From the NCBI GenBank assembly GCA_028281675.1, contig JANQJL010000019.1, forward strand, positions 1 through 64,000: a stretch of DNA of 64,000 nt, in the 5' to 3' direction. This document shows positions 8,863 to 18,198 of the stretch, piece by piece. The number at the start of each line of letters is the position of its first letter. Position 1 is the stretch's first letter. The translations under genes were made by a program, and so were the position numbers. Under the pieces are notes generated by a model. That model ran no database searches. It saw nothing but the letters and a program-made list of their open reading frames with translations, and was not told where the DNA came from. This DNA comes from Simkaniaceae bacterium. GTDB taxonomy: Bacteria > Chlamydiota > Chlamydiia > Chlamydiales > Simkaniaceae.

Positions 8863-9607
8863 AGATCGGCCCCTTTACGTCAGTGACTCCCCGAATCCAC
8901 GTCCCTGGATAGCGGTCCCACTGATCCCTCTTAAAAGACTTTACGTGTAAAGGTAAACCGTTTTTTGATGCAAGTAAAATGGCCCTTTTATGAAGGACAA
9001 ATTCAGGAAATGTTAAGGCTTTTTCGAAAGAAAGCTCTAGAGAAAGGGTCGCATCAGGATTTTTTTTGGGGTTTTTTGAGTAAATTCCCACCACATCTTT
9101 GTAAAACTCCACTTTTTCTGCATGAAGCGCTGCAGCAAGGGCAACAGCAGAGGTATCACTTCCTCCTCGGCCAAGCGTTGTGATTTCCTTTTCATCACTT
9201 ACCCCTTGAAAACCAGCAACGATAACCACCCTTCCCTCATCAAGGTGTTTTTGAATCCGGATTGGACGGACATCTTGAATAAAAGCTTCGTTGTGACGAT
9301 TGCAGGTAATAATTCCTGACTGACTCCCTGTTAAACTAATCGCTGAAACTCCCCTTGCTTCAAGGGCCATGGCAAGCAGAGACATGCTAATCCGCTCTCC
9401 GACAGATAAGAGCATATCCATTTCGCGCCGGGCAGGTTTTTTTGCAACTTCGTGGGCCAAACCAACGAGCTCATCAGTCACATTTCCCATGGCGCTTACA
9501 ACGACAACAACCCTCCCCTTCTTCTCGCATATGATCTCTGCAACATTTGCAAAGTGCTTAGGAGTCCTGAGAGCAGCGCCTCCAAATTTCATCACAAGGG
9601 CTTTCAT
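8846..9607 (-). CDS. Aspartate kinase catalytic domain without ACT domains
   Basis: Aspartokinase phosphorylates aspartate as the first step to lysine/diaminopimelate, threonine and methionine. The amino acid kinase signature VMKFGGAAL (residues 5-13), SVGERIS, and TTLGRGGSDTSAVALAAAL (about 147-165) with the following FYKDVVGIYSKNPK are intact. The protein is 253 residues and ends just after the catalytic domain; typical bacterial LysC is about 400-450 with two ACT domains that bind lysine or threonine. It would therefore lack feedback control, or serve as a paralog with another role. No frameshifted ACT remnant is seen downstream: the next gene overlaps by 17 bp. Confidence 0.82.
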   Translation of the reverse strand: MKALVMKFGGAALRTPKHFANVAEIICEKKGRVVVVVSAMGNVTDELVGLAHEVAKKPARREMDMLLSVGERISMSLLAMALEARGVSAISLTGSQSGIITCNRHNEAFIQDVRPIRIQKHLDEGRVVIVAGFQGVSDEKEITTLGRGGSDTSAVALAAALHAEKVEFYKDVVGIYSKNPKKNPDATLSLELSFEKALTFPEFVLHKRAILLASKNGLPLHVKSFKRDQWDRYPGTWIRGVTDVKGPIYEDHF

Positions 9608-9676
9608 AGAGATTATATTAAACAGAGTTGGGAGTGCGTGTCAATGGGGCTACTTAACTCGCCTTATATCCCCAAG

Positions 9677-10723
9677 CTAGAGAATATTACCAGTTCTCAT
9701 AAATTCTTGAATATGAGGCTTTACAGCCTTCTGAAAATCCTCAGAAAATGGGTCATGTATATGATCATTAGTGGTGTGCTCAACAGTAATAATATAAGGA
9801 GCTTTCCCAATATGCTCAGCGCCAGTTCCCCAAGGATTGACCACAAAGTCTTCTTTTTTGATAAAATTCAAGGCCTGGATTCCAGGATAGATCGCAGGAT
9901 CAATAAAGAACGCTGGCCCACAAGTGATGACTCGTAACCTAGGCAGCAAATCTGGATATGCTTCCTTGATCAATCGAAGGGCAGCATGCGCATGGGCTGC
10001 GCCCTCAGAGTGAGCAATCTGCAAATAGTTCCGATTAGGATGAGCATTCAAAAAATCAATCCATTGTTGAGCAATCAAATAAGACGTTTGAGTATAACGT
10101 CCCCCATCGACAGCTTTCATTCTCGCGGCGTCAAAAAAGAATCCCCAAACATCTCCTATAGGAACCTTTTGATGGGTTGAGTGATAGACAACGTGAAGGT
10201 TATTCCCATCACAGAAAAGATTAGAAAACCGTTTAGCATCATATCCAACACCCTCCAAATTAGGCATTCCCATCCCATTCACATAGCCAATATGACCGGT
10301 CTCAGGATCCCTTCCCAAACATTCACCAAGTGAAAGATATTGAGAACCTATCCCACCTTCACCAAAAGCATGAGAAAGGATCGTGATAGAATGTAAATCT
10401 GTTTGCTGATTCGTAAAGAACCCTAAGCGTCTTAATGCTTTTGCAAGTCTTGGGATGTCGTCAAAAGCATGATTTTCGCCCCATTTATCTCCCGAAATAG
10501 TTGGATCCTCCATTTTAGCCAGCTCCCAAATTTTTCCATATACAAGGTCCTTTCTATCAGGAGAAAGTGCGTCAAATATTGGTCGAATAACTTCTTCTGT
10601 TTTCAAAGACGAGTCTAACTCATGCAGTTCCAGGCAGACTTTGCGAGATCCGGGTAAGACCCCCGAGAGCGAACATGCCACAGTAGCTGCTGCGGCTTTT
10701 AAAGGTGGTAGTACAGTTTCCAT
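9677..10723 (-). CDS. DUF687-like chlamydial protein with an alpha/beta-hydrolase-type HSEGA motif
   Basis: The central region GYVNGMGMPNLEG, the NNLHVVYHSTHQK segment and LQIAHSEGAAHAHAAL (about residues 238-253) match what I know of the DUF687 family, which is restricted to Chlamydiae and often present in several copies. The HSEGA motif resembles a serine-hydrolase nucleophile elbow (G-x-S-x-G relaxed to H-S-E-G), so a lipase- or esterase-like activity is conceivable but unproven. No signal peptide is evident. It stands alone between the aspartokinase gene and a divergent F-box gene, in an accessory island. Confidence 0.72.
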   Translation of the reverse strand: METVLPPLKAAAATVACSLSGVLPGSRKVCLELHELDSSLKTEEVIRPIFDALSPDRKDLVYGKIWELAKMEDPTISGDKWGENHAFDDIPRLAKALRRLGFFTNQQTDLHSITILSHAFGEGGIGSQYLSLGECLGRDPETGHIGYVNGMGMPNLEGVGYDAKRFSNLFCDGNNLHVVYHSTHQKVPIGDVWGFFFDAARMKAVDGGRYTQTSYLIAQQWIDFLNAHPNRNYLQIAHSEGAAHAHAALRLIKEAYPDLLPRLRVITCGPAFFIDPAIYPGIQALNFIKKEDFVVNPWGTGAEHIGKAPYIITVEHTTNDHIHDPFSEDFQKAVKPHIQEFMRTGNIL

Positions 10724-10796
10724 GGCATGCAGTTTAGGCGCACCTTTAATTTAGATCAATTTAAAAGATTTTTTTGTAGCGCCAAGATCAAAATAA

Positions 10797-10826
10797 TTGA
10801 AAAAAATTTTATTTGCATAATATGAT
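10797..10826 (+). promoter_or_regulatory. Candidate promoter of the F-box gene
   Basis: TTGAAA (10797-10802) and TATGAT (10821-10826) are separated by 18 bases in AT-rich DNA, leaving a leader of about 34 bases that contains GAGGA 8 bases before the ATG at 10867. The divergent DUF687 gene starts at 10723, so this 143-bp interval must also hold its promoter. Confidence 0.35.
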
Positions 10827-10866
10827 GCCTGGCAATTCTTTTTAAGAACCTTATAGAGGATAAAAG

Positions 10867-11691
10867 ATGTCTGCACAATGTTCTGCTATGAAGCCTATAG
10901 ACCCTGCTTCTAATCTGGGAATTGGGAAACTCCCAGGTGACCATTATGAATATCTTTTCTCTCAAATGGGTGCTCGAAGCTTACAATCCGTGGCTGCGGT
11001 CAATTCCTTTTTTCGTGACGCAATTGTCTTTTATGTCAGACGTGAACAGGTAAATTTGTTAAGGAGAACTTCAGATGAGCACAATCGATTCTCTGCTTAT
11101 TATATAAAAAAGCTAGAGCTTTGCCAATCACTTACGGACATCAATAACCTTATGAAAATGTTATGTTTCTTAAGCGCCACTGAAAAAAAAGTCACGTCCC
11201 TTAACAACATTATGAAGAAGCTATGTATCCCTGCTGTTCTTGAGACTCTTCCAACCCTCCCCATGCACACATCTTATGACCACTACCCCATGCACACAAC
11301 ATACGTCTCTGCTGGTCCCCCTCCAAAACCCTCAGGCTTTTTTCTTTGCAAAGAAGATTTATTATTACGAAAAACAGTAGTCAGTGGTGGTGGTGGCCTC
11401 CCTCCCCCCCTAAAGCCTCCCTTAATTTTAAAAATAAAGCGCCCTCCTCCAATAAAACTTAATGCCGAACCATCTATTCTTCTCTTAAAAACAAAGCTTT
11501 TTAAGGAAGAACTAATTAAGGAAGAACTAAAAAAGCCAGAGCTAAAGTTTGCTGAAAAAAAAAATGATAGGGGTTGGGTAAAGCCAACAATTACCATGAG
11601 CGCTTTATTGATTTCTTTATTCGTGATTAAAAGGCTCCTTGTTGTTTCTAATAACGATTTAAATAAGCCTCCCATTAAAGCCTCCCATTAA
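10867..11691 (+). CDS. F-box-like protein with proline-rich middle and C-terminal membrane segment; candidate host-directed effector
   Basis: Residues 20-60 (LGIGKLPGDHYEYLFSQM followed by ARSLQSVAAVNSFFRDAI) fit the F-box pattern LP-x(3)-hydrophobic-x(2)-IFSxL-x(4)-L-x(3)-VxxxFxxh. In eukaryotes this fold binds Skp1 of SCF ubiquitin ligases; amoeba-associated chlamydiae are known to encode many such proteins. The middle (about 135-200) is rich in proline and glycine and holds a repeated YPMHT/SYDHYPMHTTY stretch; the end (about 243-262, TMSALLISLFVIKRLLVV) is a single hydrophobic segment. There is no N-terminal Sec signal, compatible with type III export, which is inference. RBS GAGGA supports the start. 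Confidence 0.6.
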   Translation: MSAQCSAMKPIDPASNLGIGKLPGDHYEYLFSQMGARSLQSVAAVNSFFRDAIVFYVRREQVNLLRRTSDEHNRFSAYYIKKLELCQSLTDINNLMKMLCFLSATEKKVTSLNNIMKKLCIPAVLETLPTLPMHTSYDHYPMHTTYVSAGPPPKPSGFFLCKEDLLLRKTVVSGGGGLPPPLKPPLILKIKRPPPIKLNAEPSILLLKTKLFKEELIKEELKKPELKFAEKKNDRGWVKPTITMSALLISLFVIKRLLVVSNNDLNKPPIKASH

Positions 11692-12238
11692 TTAAATTTT
11701 ACCACCTCCCTATGGCTGCACCCCCCCCTTTTTTGATGAGAGAACAACATCTTTTACCGAGGATATGCAAGAGAGATTGCTGAAAAAAAGAGGGGAGTCT
11801 CTTTTCGTTCCTATTCTCGATCTGCGAAGTGACATGAGCTCCGAACGAAGTTTGGAAAGCGAATGGCCGGAGCAGCCGATGGCTTTAAGTCGCCACTGCA
11901 AAATCACTTTGAAAGGGGGATCCAGCAGTGTAGGCACACGGGGTTCCCCTTGAAAAGTGATTTGGCTTGGCGAATTGAAGCTCAAAGGGGCGGCGGGGGA
12001 GATAGTCCCCGACGAGTCAAATAGGTTAGCTAACCTACACTAATAATAAAATTTTTCCTTCCTATCTCAACCTCTTTCCCCCCACTCCTAAAATTTTAAC
12101 TGCTACCCCCTTTATATTATAGAGGTTGCTTTTATTAGGAATTATTTGCTAATCTGTTCCCTTAGCCAGGTCCCTCCTGCCATGAAATATTCTGGCAAGA
12201 GGTGAAAAACATTATTAACCCACGGAGAAACCCTACAA
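11692..12238 (+). other. 547-bp noncoding interval with strong secondary structure upstream of rpsA
   Basis: No convincing gene was found. It contains an 18-bp-stem hairpin (arms 11901-11920 and 11944-11963), a small hairpin at about 11995-12011, and a perfect 16-bp palindrome TAGGTTAGCTAACCTA at 12022-12037. A 91-codon minus-strand frame and a 62-codon plus-strand frame cover the same block but have no family resemblance I recognise. The GC content of 11760-12015 is visibly higher than that of the flanks. The rpsA promoter should lie in the AT-rich part (about 12060-12150, including TATATTATAG). An unrecognised structured RNA or a decayed mobile piece is possible; it lacks the signatures of RNase P, tmRNA and SRP RNA. 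Confidence 0.4.
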
Positions 12239-14005
12239 ATGTCTAAAGATCTTGAATACAACTGGAACGAAAGTAAAATTATCGACGATGTCGAATTCCA
12301 GGACGAAGACGCAAAGCTATTCCAGAGACTACTAAATAATAAAGAAAACACTGAGGAAGAGGGCACGATCTCTTCCATGGAAGTAGGACAAATCCTAAAG
12401 GGAAGTATTGTTGAGCTTACCCCTGACTTTGTTGTAGTCGACGTGGGCCTCAAATCTGAAGGGCTTATCCCCGTCAGTGAATTCAACGACTTAAACGAAC
12501 TTCAGCTTGGCAATGAAATCGAAGTCTACCTAGATCGGACTGAGGGTGAAGATGGACAAATTGTCCTTTCAAGAGAGAAAGCACGCCGTCAAAGGCAATG
12601 GGAGTATATCATTGATCATTGTGAGGAAGGATCGATCGTCGAAGGAAAAGTCATCCGAAAAGTTAAGGGTGGCTTAATGGTAGATATCGGGATGGAAGCT
12701 TTCCTCCCCGGTTCTCAAATCGACAATAAACGAATTAAAAACCTCGACGACTATGTTGACAAGACCTATGACTTCAAGATTCTTAAAATCAACATCGAAA
12801 GAAAAAACATTGTCGTTTCTCGCCGTGAACTCCTTGAAGAAGAAAGAAGTTCAAAAAAAGCTGAACTCCTAGAAAAAATCCAAGAAGGCGAAGTTCTGAA
12901 AGGGACCGTTAAAAATATCACCGACTTCGGTGTCTTCCTCGATCTCGATGGAATCGATGGTCTCCTTCATATTACCGATATGACATGGAAACGGATCAAG
13001 CACCCATCTGAAATGGTTCAGCTTAACGATGAACTCGAAGTGATGATCCTTCATATCGATAAAGAAAAAGGAAGAGTCGCTCTAGGACTGAAGCAAAAAG
13101 AGACTAATCCATGGGAAGAGATTGAAAGCCGCTATCCTCCAGGAACCAAAGTTAAAGGAAAAATCGTTAACCTTGTTCCTTATGGGGCATTCATTGAGAT
13201 TGAAGCTGGAATTGAAGGACTTATCCATGTCTCTGAAATGTCATGGGTAAAGAATGTGACTGATCCCAGCGAAGTTGTGAATAAAGGAGATGAGCTTGAA
13301 GCAATTGTTCTCTCTGTTCAGATGGATGAAGGGAAAATCTCACTTGGGATCAAACAAACAGAAAAAAATCCATGGGAAGATGTCGATGAAAAATATCCTG
13401 TGGGAAGTACAGTCAAAGCCGAGATCCGAAACCTCACCAACTACGGTGCATTTGTTGAACTTGAGCCTGGGATCGATGGCCTCATCCACATCTCTGACTT
13501 AAGTTGGATTAAGAAGGTCTCGCACCCTTCAGAAATCCTTAAGAAAGGTGATATTGTTGAAGCGATTATCCTCTCTGTCGACAAAGAAAGTAAAAAAATT
13601 ACGCTAGGTGTCAAGCAACTTGGAAACAACCCTTGGGAATCCATTGAAAAAACTCTCCCAGTTGGAACAGTTGTCAAAGGAGTGGTAACAAAAATTACTG
13701 CCTTTGGAGCCTTTATTGAGCTTGAAAATGGCATTGAAGGTCTCGTTCATGTAACAGAGCTTTCTGATCAAGCCTTTGGAAAGGTCGAAGAAATTGTTTC
13801 TGTTGGTGATGAAGTAACCGCTAAAGTGATTAAGCTTGACCCTGAACATAAGAAGATTTCTCTCTCTATTAAGGATTATTTAGTAGAGAAAAACCAAGCG
13901 AATCGAGATGACATCGTCGTTTCCAAGAAAGAAGATGACGAGGAAGAAGAAGAAGAAAAAGACGACGACGACGACGACGAAAAAGAAGAAGAAGAACAAG
14001 AATAA
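12239..14005 (+). CDS. rpsA: 30S ribosomal protein S1
   Basis: S1 binds mRNA and helps it onto the 30S subunit. Six S1/OB repeats are visible, the last four separated by recurring NPWE linkers ([42 protein letters not shown]). The protein is 588 residues and ends in a very acidic tail of Glu/Asp (last 30 residues), encoded by runs of GAC and GAA codons. The ATG is preceded by CGGAG 10 bases upstream. It begins the rpsA-nusA-infB-rbfA-truB-ribF-ychF series, 43 bp before nusA. Confidence 0.96.
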   Translation: MSKDLEYNWNESKIIDDVEFQDEDAKLFQRLLNNKENTEEEGTISSMEVGQILKGSIVELTPDFVVVDVGLKSEGLIPVSEFNDLNELQLGNEIEVYLDRTEGEDGQIVLSREKARRQRQWEYIIDHCEEGSIVEGKVIRKVKGGLMVDIGMEAFLPGSQIDNKRIKNLDDYVDKTYDFKILKINIERKNIVVSRRELLEEERSSKKAELLEKIQEGEVLKGTVKNITDFGVFLDLDGIDGLLHITDMTWKRIKHPSEMVQLNDELEVMILHIDKEKGRVALGLKQKETNPWEEIESRYPPGTKVKGKIVNLVPYGAFIEIEAGIEGLIHVSEMSWVKNVTDPSEVVNKGDELEAIVLSVQMDEGKISLGIKQTEKNPWEDVDEKYPVGSTVKAEIRNLTNYGAFVELEPGIDGLIHISDLSWIKKVSHPSEILKKGDIVEAIILSVDKESKKITLGVKQLGNNPWESIEKTLPVGTVVKGVVTKITAFGAFIELENGIEGLVHVTELSDQAFGKVEEIVSVGDEVTAKVIKLDPEHKKISLSIKDYLVEKNQANRDDIVVSKKEDDEEEEEEKDDDDDDEKEEEEQE

Positions 14006-14048
14006 GGAAGTAGTCACCCTTCCTTTAACCTAAACAATGTGAAAGGCA

Positions 14049-15323
14049 ATGAATAAAGATTTAATCGCAATATTTGAATACCTTGAAAGAGAAAAAGGTA
14101 TCAAACGGGAAACGATCATTAGTGCTATCGAAGAGTCCCTCCAGGTTGCTGCGCGCAAAAGTTTAAAAGGGGTAGGGCTTGTCTCTGTATCAGTTGACCC
14201 AAAAGTTGGGACAATTGAAGTCACTGCTGAAAAAGAAATCGTCGAAAATATCGAGTACCCGGAAGAGGAAATCTTACTAGAAGAAGCGAGAGAGCTCGAT
14301 CCTAATTGCGAAATGGGAGATTTCGTACAAGTTCCTATTCCCCCAATCGATTTAGGAAGAATTGCTGCACAAACTGCCCGCCAAGTCATTTCACAAAAAC
14401 TGCGAAGTGCTGAACGAGATGTTATCTATGAAGAATATAGACACCGCCTTCATGAAATCATTTCAGGGACAGTTAAACGGATTGTTAGAGGTGCAACGCT
14501 GATTGTTGATCTTGGAAAAGTTGAAGCGATACTCCCAGACAGATTTTACCCTAAAACGGAAAAGTATCACGTAGGTGATCGAATCCAAGCTCTTCTATGG
14601 GAAGTCCGAGATACCGAAAATGGTGGGGCTGAAGTTGTTCTAAGCCGAAGCCACCCTGAAATGGTTGTGGAGCTCTTTACCCAAGAGGTTCCTGAGCTCA
14701 GTGATGGTACAGTCGGGGTTAAAAAAATCGTTCGCGAAGCAGGCTACCGAACAAAGATTGCTGTTTATTCGAATGACCCAAAGGTTGATCCTTTAGGAGC
14801 ATGTGTCGGCGTACGAGGGACGCGGGTGAAAAATATTATTCGTGAGCTAAATAATGAAAAAATTGACATTGTCATTTACACTGAAGACACCGTCCAACTC
14901 CTATATAGCCTTCTTCATCCTATAGAACCAAAAAAGCTCGCCTATGATCAAGAAAATGGAGTTGTCCACCTCATTGTAGAAGATGAAGATTACCCAATCG
15001 TTATTGGAAAAAGGGGGATGAATGCTCGCTTAAATGCAGAACTGATCGGTGCTGAAATTAGTGTGAAAAAGCAGAGCGAGTATCAGGCAGAACTCAATTT
15101 TGAGAGACAGAACATTCAGCTTGAGGAGAGCCCTGACCTCGATGTTGAAATCGACGCGATTGAAGGGATAAATCAATTCGTTATCGAATCCCTAAAAGAA
15201 GCAGGATTCAATACCCCACGCAAGATTCTTAATAAGTCTTCGAAAGAGCTCTCTAAGGAAACTGGAATTAGCGTTGACATGGCAGATGATCTCATGGAAA
15301 AGCTCCGAAAAATAAGGACTTAA
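14049..15323 (+). CDS. nusA: Transcription termination/antitermination factor NusA
   Basis: NusA binds RNA polymerase and nascent RNA and controls pausing, termination and antitermination. Domains in order: N-terminal polymerase-binding domain (1-125), S1 domain (about 134-200), KH1 (about 230-290, with GACVGVRGTRVKNII) and KH2 (about 300-350, with IGKRGMNARL). The C-terminal 60 residues form one helical repeat (ESLKEAGFNTPRKIL), shorter than the two acidic repeats of E. coli. It ends 3 bp before infB and carries the infB ribosome binding site. Confidence 0.96.
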   Translation: MNKDLIAIFEYLEREKGIKRETIISAIEESLQVAARKSLKGVGLVSVSVDPKVGTIEVTAEKEIVENIEYPEEEILLEEARELDPNCEMGDFVQVPIPPIDLGRIAAQTARQVISQKLRSAERDVIYEEYRHRLHEIISGTVKRIVRGATLIVDLGKVEAILPDRFYPKTEKYHVGDRIQALLWEVRDTENGGAEVVLSRSHPEMVVELFTQEVPELSDGTVGVKKIVREAGYRTKIAVYSNDPKVDPLGACVGVRGTRVKNIIRELNNEKIDIVIYTEDTVQLLYSLLHPIEPKKLAYDQENGVVHLIVEDEDYPIVIGKRGMNARLNAELIGAEISVKKQSEYQAELNFERQNIQLEESPDLDVEIDAIEGINQFVIESLKEAGFNTPRKILNKSSKELSKETGISVDMADDLMEKLRKIRT

Positions 15324-15326
15324 ACG

Positions 15327-17654
15327 TTGGCTAAAAACTTAAAACTTAAAGTTAAAAATGTCCAACTTGCTGAGGCAATAAAGCTAAATAAAGCAAAAAA
15401 AGAAGAGAAGGAAGCTTCTAAGCCTAAGAAGAAACCTCCTGCGAAGGCTAAAGCTACCCCTTCTAAAAAACCTGTTGCTGCAAAAGAAACGGTCGAAGAA
15501 AAAAAGCTTCCTGCGAAGGCTAAAAAAGAGGTAAAAGAAGAAAAACCTTCCCCACAAAAAGTCCCTACAAAAAAAGAAGCGATTACTCCAGTCCCAAAAT
15601 CAAAAACCATTGAACCAAAGAAAGAGAAAAAAGAGGAGCCTGAACAAAAATCAATAGGGGATCTTAAAAAACGTGAAAAGGATCGTTTCGACGAAGAAAA
15701 ACCAGAAAAAAAGGGATTTAGAGCTGATTTTGGAAGAAGTGCGCGAGATATCCAGAAAAAGCAAAATTCTCGTTTTGATGCACGCGATAGACAAGGACTT
15801 CGCGTAGGAGAAGAACGGTCATGGCGTCGTAGACCCCGCCGCTACAGACCTAAGAGAGATGAATCAGAGATTATCCGCCCAAAGGAACTTGCAGTACGTA
15901 TTCCCATCTCTGTGAAAGACCTTGCACAAGGGATGAAATTAAAAGCCTCCGAACTTATCTCTAAGCTCTTCATGCAGGGGATTGCTATTACCATTAATGA
16001 TTATCTCGATGATGAAACAACAATCCAGCTTCTTGGACAAGAATTTGGTTGTGAAATCACCATCGATACCACTGAAGAATCACGGCTTCGCATCACCGAT
16101 CAAACGATACAAGAAGAGATTCAGAAAACCGATCCAAAAAAACTAATTGGGCGACCTCCGGTTGTTGCTTTCATGGGACATGTAGACCACGGAAAAACAA
16201 GCCTCATCGACGCTATCCGTAAGAGTAATATTGTAAGTGGAGAGGCTGGTGCCATTACCCAACATATTGGGGCTTTTAAATGTCACCGCGAACATGGAGA
16301 CATTACAATCCTTGATACTCCAGGTCATGAAGCGTTTACTCTAATGCGACAAAGAGGAACAGCTGTTACTGACGTTATCGTTCTTGTCATTGCGGGTGAT
16401 GAAGGGATCATGCCTCAAACAGAGGAAGCAATCAACTTAGCAAAAGACTCAAATGTTCCCCTTGTTGTGGCTATTAATAAATGTGATAAACAGGGCTTTA
16501 ACGCCGACACCGTTTATAGACAGCTTGCTGATAAAGAACTACTTCCCGAAGCCTGGGGAGGAACTGTCATAACTGTAAATTGTTCTGCAGAATCAGGTGA
16601 AGGGGTTCCAACACTTCTTGAAATGCTCGCTCTCCAGTCAGAAATTCTGGAACTTAAAGCAAATCCTGATAGTCGTGCAAGAGGAACTGTCATCGAGTCA
16701 CAAATGCACAAAGGCTTAGGTGCAATAGCCACCGTCCTTGTGCAAAACGGAACTCTAAAACTAGGCGACTCCCTTGTTTTTGAAGATCTCTACGCCCGAG
16801 TAAAGACAATGCATAATGAATATGGAAAAGCGATCTCCGTTGCAGGTCCAGCTACTCCTGTAAAGATTACTGGACTTTCAGGTGTTCCTGTTGCTGGATC
16901 TGAATTCATTGTTGTTGAAAATGAAAAAGAGGCGCGAAAACTTGCTGAAGAGCGTGCGTCTGGAACAAAACATGCAAAACTACAGAGAGGACGAGGCGAA
17001 CTAGAAAGCTATATGGCTCGCCATCAAGAACTCGAAGAAAAGAAGGTTGTCCCTCTTATTCTCCGCGCCGATGTTCAAGGATCCATTGAAGCCATTAAAA
17101 ATTCACTCCTCGCGATTAAATCAAAAAAAGTAGAGCTTAACTTTATCAATGAAGGAGTGGGAGAGATCTCTGAGTCTGACGTAGAACTCGCTGCTGCATC
17201 CGGCGCCGTTATCCTTGGTTTCCATACACAAGTAGAGAGTCATGCCGAAGACCTGATCAAACGAAGTAAAGTGATCATAAAAAAACGGGATATTATTTAT
17301 CAAATCATCGACGATGTGAAAGAACTTATGTTCCAATCCCTTGATAAGATAAGACATGAGACGGAAAAGGGGACGGCTGAGGTAAAACAAGTCTTTAAAT
17401 CATCCCAACTTGGTTCCATTGCTGGCTGCACCATGACTGATGGTACGATTAAACGTGATTACTACGCTAAACTCATCCGCAATGGCGAAGTTTTCCATGA
17501 GGGGGAAATTTCTTCTCTTAAGAGAGTCAAAGAAGATGTCAAAGAAGTCAGCAAAGGGGTTGAGTGCGGAATCCTCCTAAACAAGTTTTCAGACTATCAG
17601 GAAGGAGACCTAATCAAAGGTTTCGAAATCACCTACATTGCTCAGGAGCTATAA
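15327..17654 (+). CDS. infB: Translation initiation factor IF-2
   Basis: This GTPase places initiator tRNA on the ribosome. The N-terminal 180 residues are a lysine/glutamate/alanine-rich, low-complexity segment; an IF2-N domain follows (about 196-250), then the G domain with [10 protein letters not shown] (about 279-288), DTPGHEAF and NKCD, and domains II-IV. The start is TTG: AAGGA at 15314-15318 lies 8 bases before it and no ATG lies nearby in frame. At 775 residues it is shorter than E. coli IF-2 alpha. A palindromic element begins 3 bp after its stop. Confidence 0.96.
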   Translation: MAKNLKLKVKNVQLAEAIKLNKAKKEEKEASKPKKKPPAKAKATPSKKPVAAKETVEEKKLPAKAKKEVKEEKPSPQKVPTKKEAITPVPKSKTIEPKKEKKEEPEQKSIGDLKKREKDRFDEEKPEKKGFRADFGRSARDIQKKQNSRFDARDRQGLRVGEERSWRRRPRRYRPKRDESEIIRPKELAVRIPISVKDLAQGMKLKASELISKLFMQGIAITINDYLDDETTIQLLGQEFGCEITIDTTEESRLRITDQTIQEEIQKTDPKKLIGRPPVVAFMGHVDHGKTSLIDAIRKSNIVSGEAGAITQHIGAFKCHREHGDITILDTPGHEAFTLMRQRGTAVTDVIVLVIAGDEGIMPQTEEAINLAKDSNVPLVVAINKCDKQGFNADTVYRQLADKELLPEAWGGTVITVNCSAESGEGVPTLLEMLALQSEILELKANPDSRARGTVIESQMHKGLGAIATVLVQNGTLKLGDSLVFEDLYARVKTMHNEYGKAISVAGPATPVKITGLSGVPVAGSEFIVVENEKEARKLAEERASGTKHAKLQRGRGELESYMARHQELEEKKVVPLILRADVQGSIEAIKNSLLAIKSKKVELNFINEGVGEISESDVELAAASGAVILGFHTQVESHAEDLIKRSKVIIKKRDIIYQIIDDVKELMFQSLDKIRHETEKGTAEVKQVFKSSQLGSIAGCTMTDGTIKRDYYAKLIRNGEVFHEGEISSLKRVKEDVKEVSKGVECGILLNKFSDYQEGDLIKGFEITYIAQEL

Positions 17655-17656
17655 GC

Positions 17657-17823
17657 TAGTACATTGTATAAAAAGTTCTTGCAGCAATTTGCACCTAGAT
17701 TTTTGGTTCTGAAAGCCTCGAAAAATCGAGAACATTGTCTATGGACAAGGCGAGATTTTGAGAGGTCTCCAGAACCAAAAAGATGGGTTAAATTGGACCA
17801 ATAACTTTTTATACAATGTACTA
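17657..17823. repeat. TA-flanked palindromic element P1 (167 bp) between infB and rbfA
   Basis: The ends form a 21-bp perfect inverted repeat (TAGTACATTGTATAAAAAGT and one more base at the left, its complement at 17803-17823). A second, inner pair of arms (TTTTTGGTTCTGAAAGCCTC and GAGGTCTCCAGAACCAAAAA) continues the palindrome, leaving a centre around CATTGTCTATGGACAAGGCGAG. That centre resembles those of the elements at 36287 and 62264. It splits an operon that is compact elsewhere; its right end lies 6 bp before the rbfA start and touches its AAGG ribosome binding site. Confidence 0.85.
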
Positions 17824-17829
17824 AGGCAG

Positions 17830-18198
17830 ATGACAAAACGAACCGAGCGTCTTAATTCACTTTTAAAAGAAGTTATTAGCGAAGTCATTCGAAGCGATGT
17901 GCGCAATCCTCAAGTTGGAAAGTTCACCACCGTAACTGAGGTAGACATCTCAAAAGATCTTCACCATGCAAAAGTTTATATCAGCGTTATTGGAACGGAA
18001 TTAGAGCGAAAAGAAACCGTTGACGCCTTAGAGAGTGCTGCAGGGTTTATCAGCGTTCTCGCTTCAAAAAAGGTCGTTATGCGCCACTTCCCGTCACTCA
18101 CCTTCCGCCTTGATACCTCCGTTGATAAACAAATGAAAGTCGATTCCTTACTCAAAAAAATTCATGAGGAGGAGGAGTCCCGAGGGCATCATGAGTGA
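17830..18198 (+). CDS. rbfA: Ribosome-binding factor A
   Basis: RbfA is a 30S maturation factor acting on 16S rRNA. From the ATG at 17830 the protein (MTKRTERLNSLLKEVISEVI onward) has the KH-like RbfA fold with HHAKVYISVIG (about 52-62) and the C-terminal LTFRLDTSVDKQMKVDSLL signature. The frame runs open farther upstream to 17758, but those codons are inside palindromic element P1 and are unlikely to be used. AAGG is only 3 bases from the ATG, a weak spacing that the insertion may have caused. It overlaps truB by 8 bp. Confidence 0.93.
   Translation: MTKRTERLNSLLKEVISEVIRSDVRNPQVGKFTTVTEVDISKDLHHAKVYISVIGTELERKETVDALESAAGFISVLASKKVVMRHFPSLTFRLDTSVDKQMKVDSLLKKIHEEEESRGHHE

Noticed and set aside
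9641..9656. GGGGCTACTTAA-like motif near 9643, 26192 and (minus) 38163 as a regulatory site
   Set aside because: Only 10-12 bases are shared, positions relative to genes are inconsistent, and chance cannot be excluded.
11283..11675. 130-codon minus-strand frame rich in Gly and Ser
   Set aside because: It is the antisense shadow of the proline-rich part of the F-box-like gene.
11710..11985. 91-codon minus-strand frame in the rpsA-upstream region
   Set aside because: It runs through strong hairpins, has no convincing start signal and overlaps a plus-strand frame equally open; more likely noncoding structure.
13955..14003. GAC/GAA runs at the end of rpsA as a microsatellite
   Set aside because: They encode the acidic C-terminal tail of S1 and keep the frame; low-complexity coding, not a separate element.
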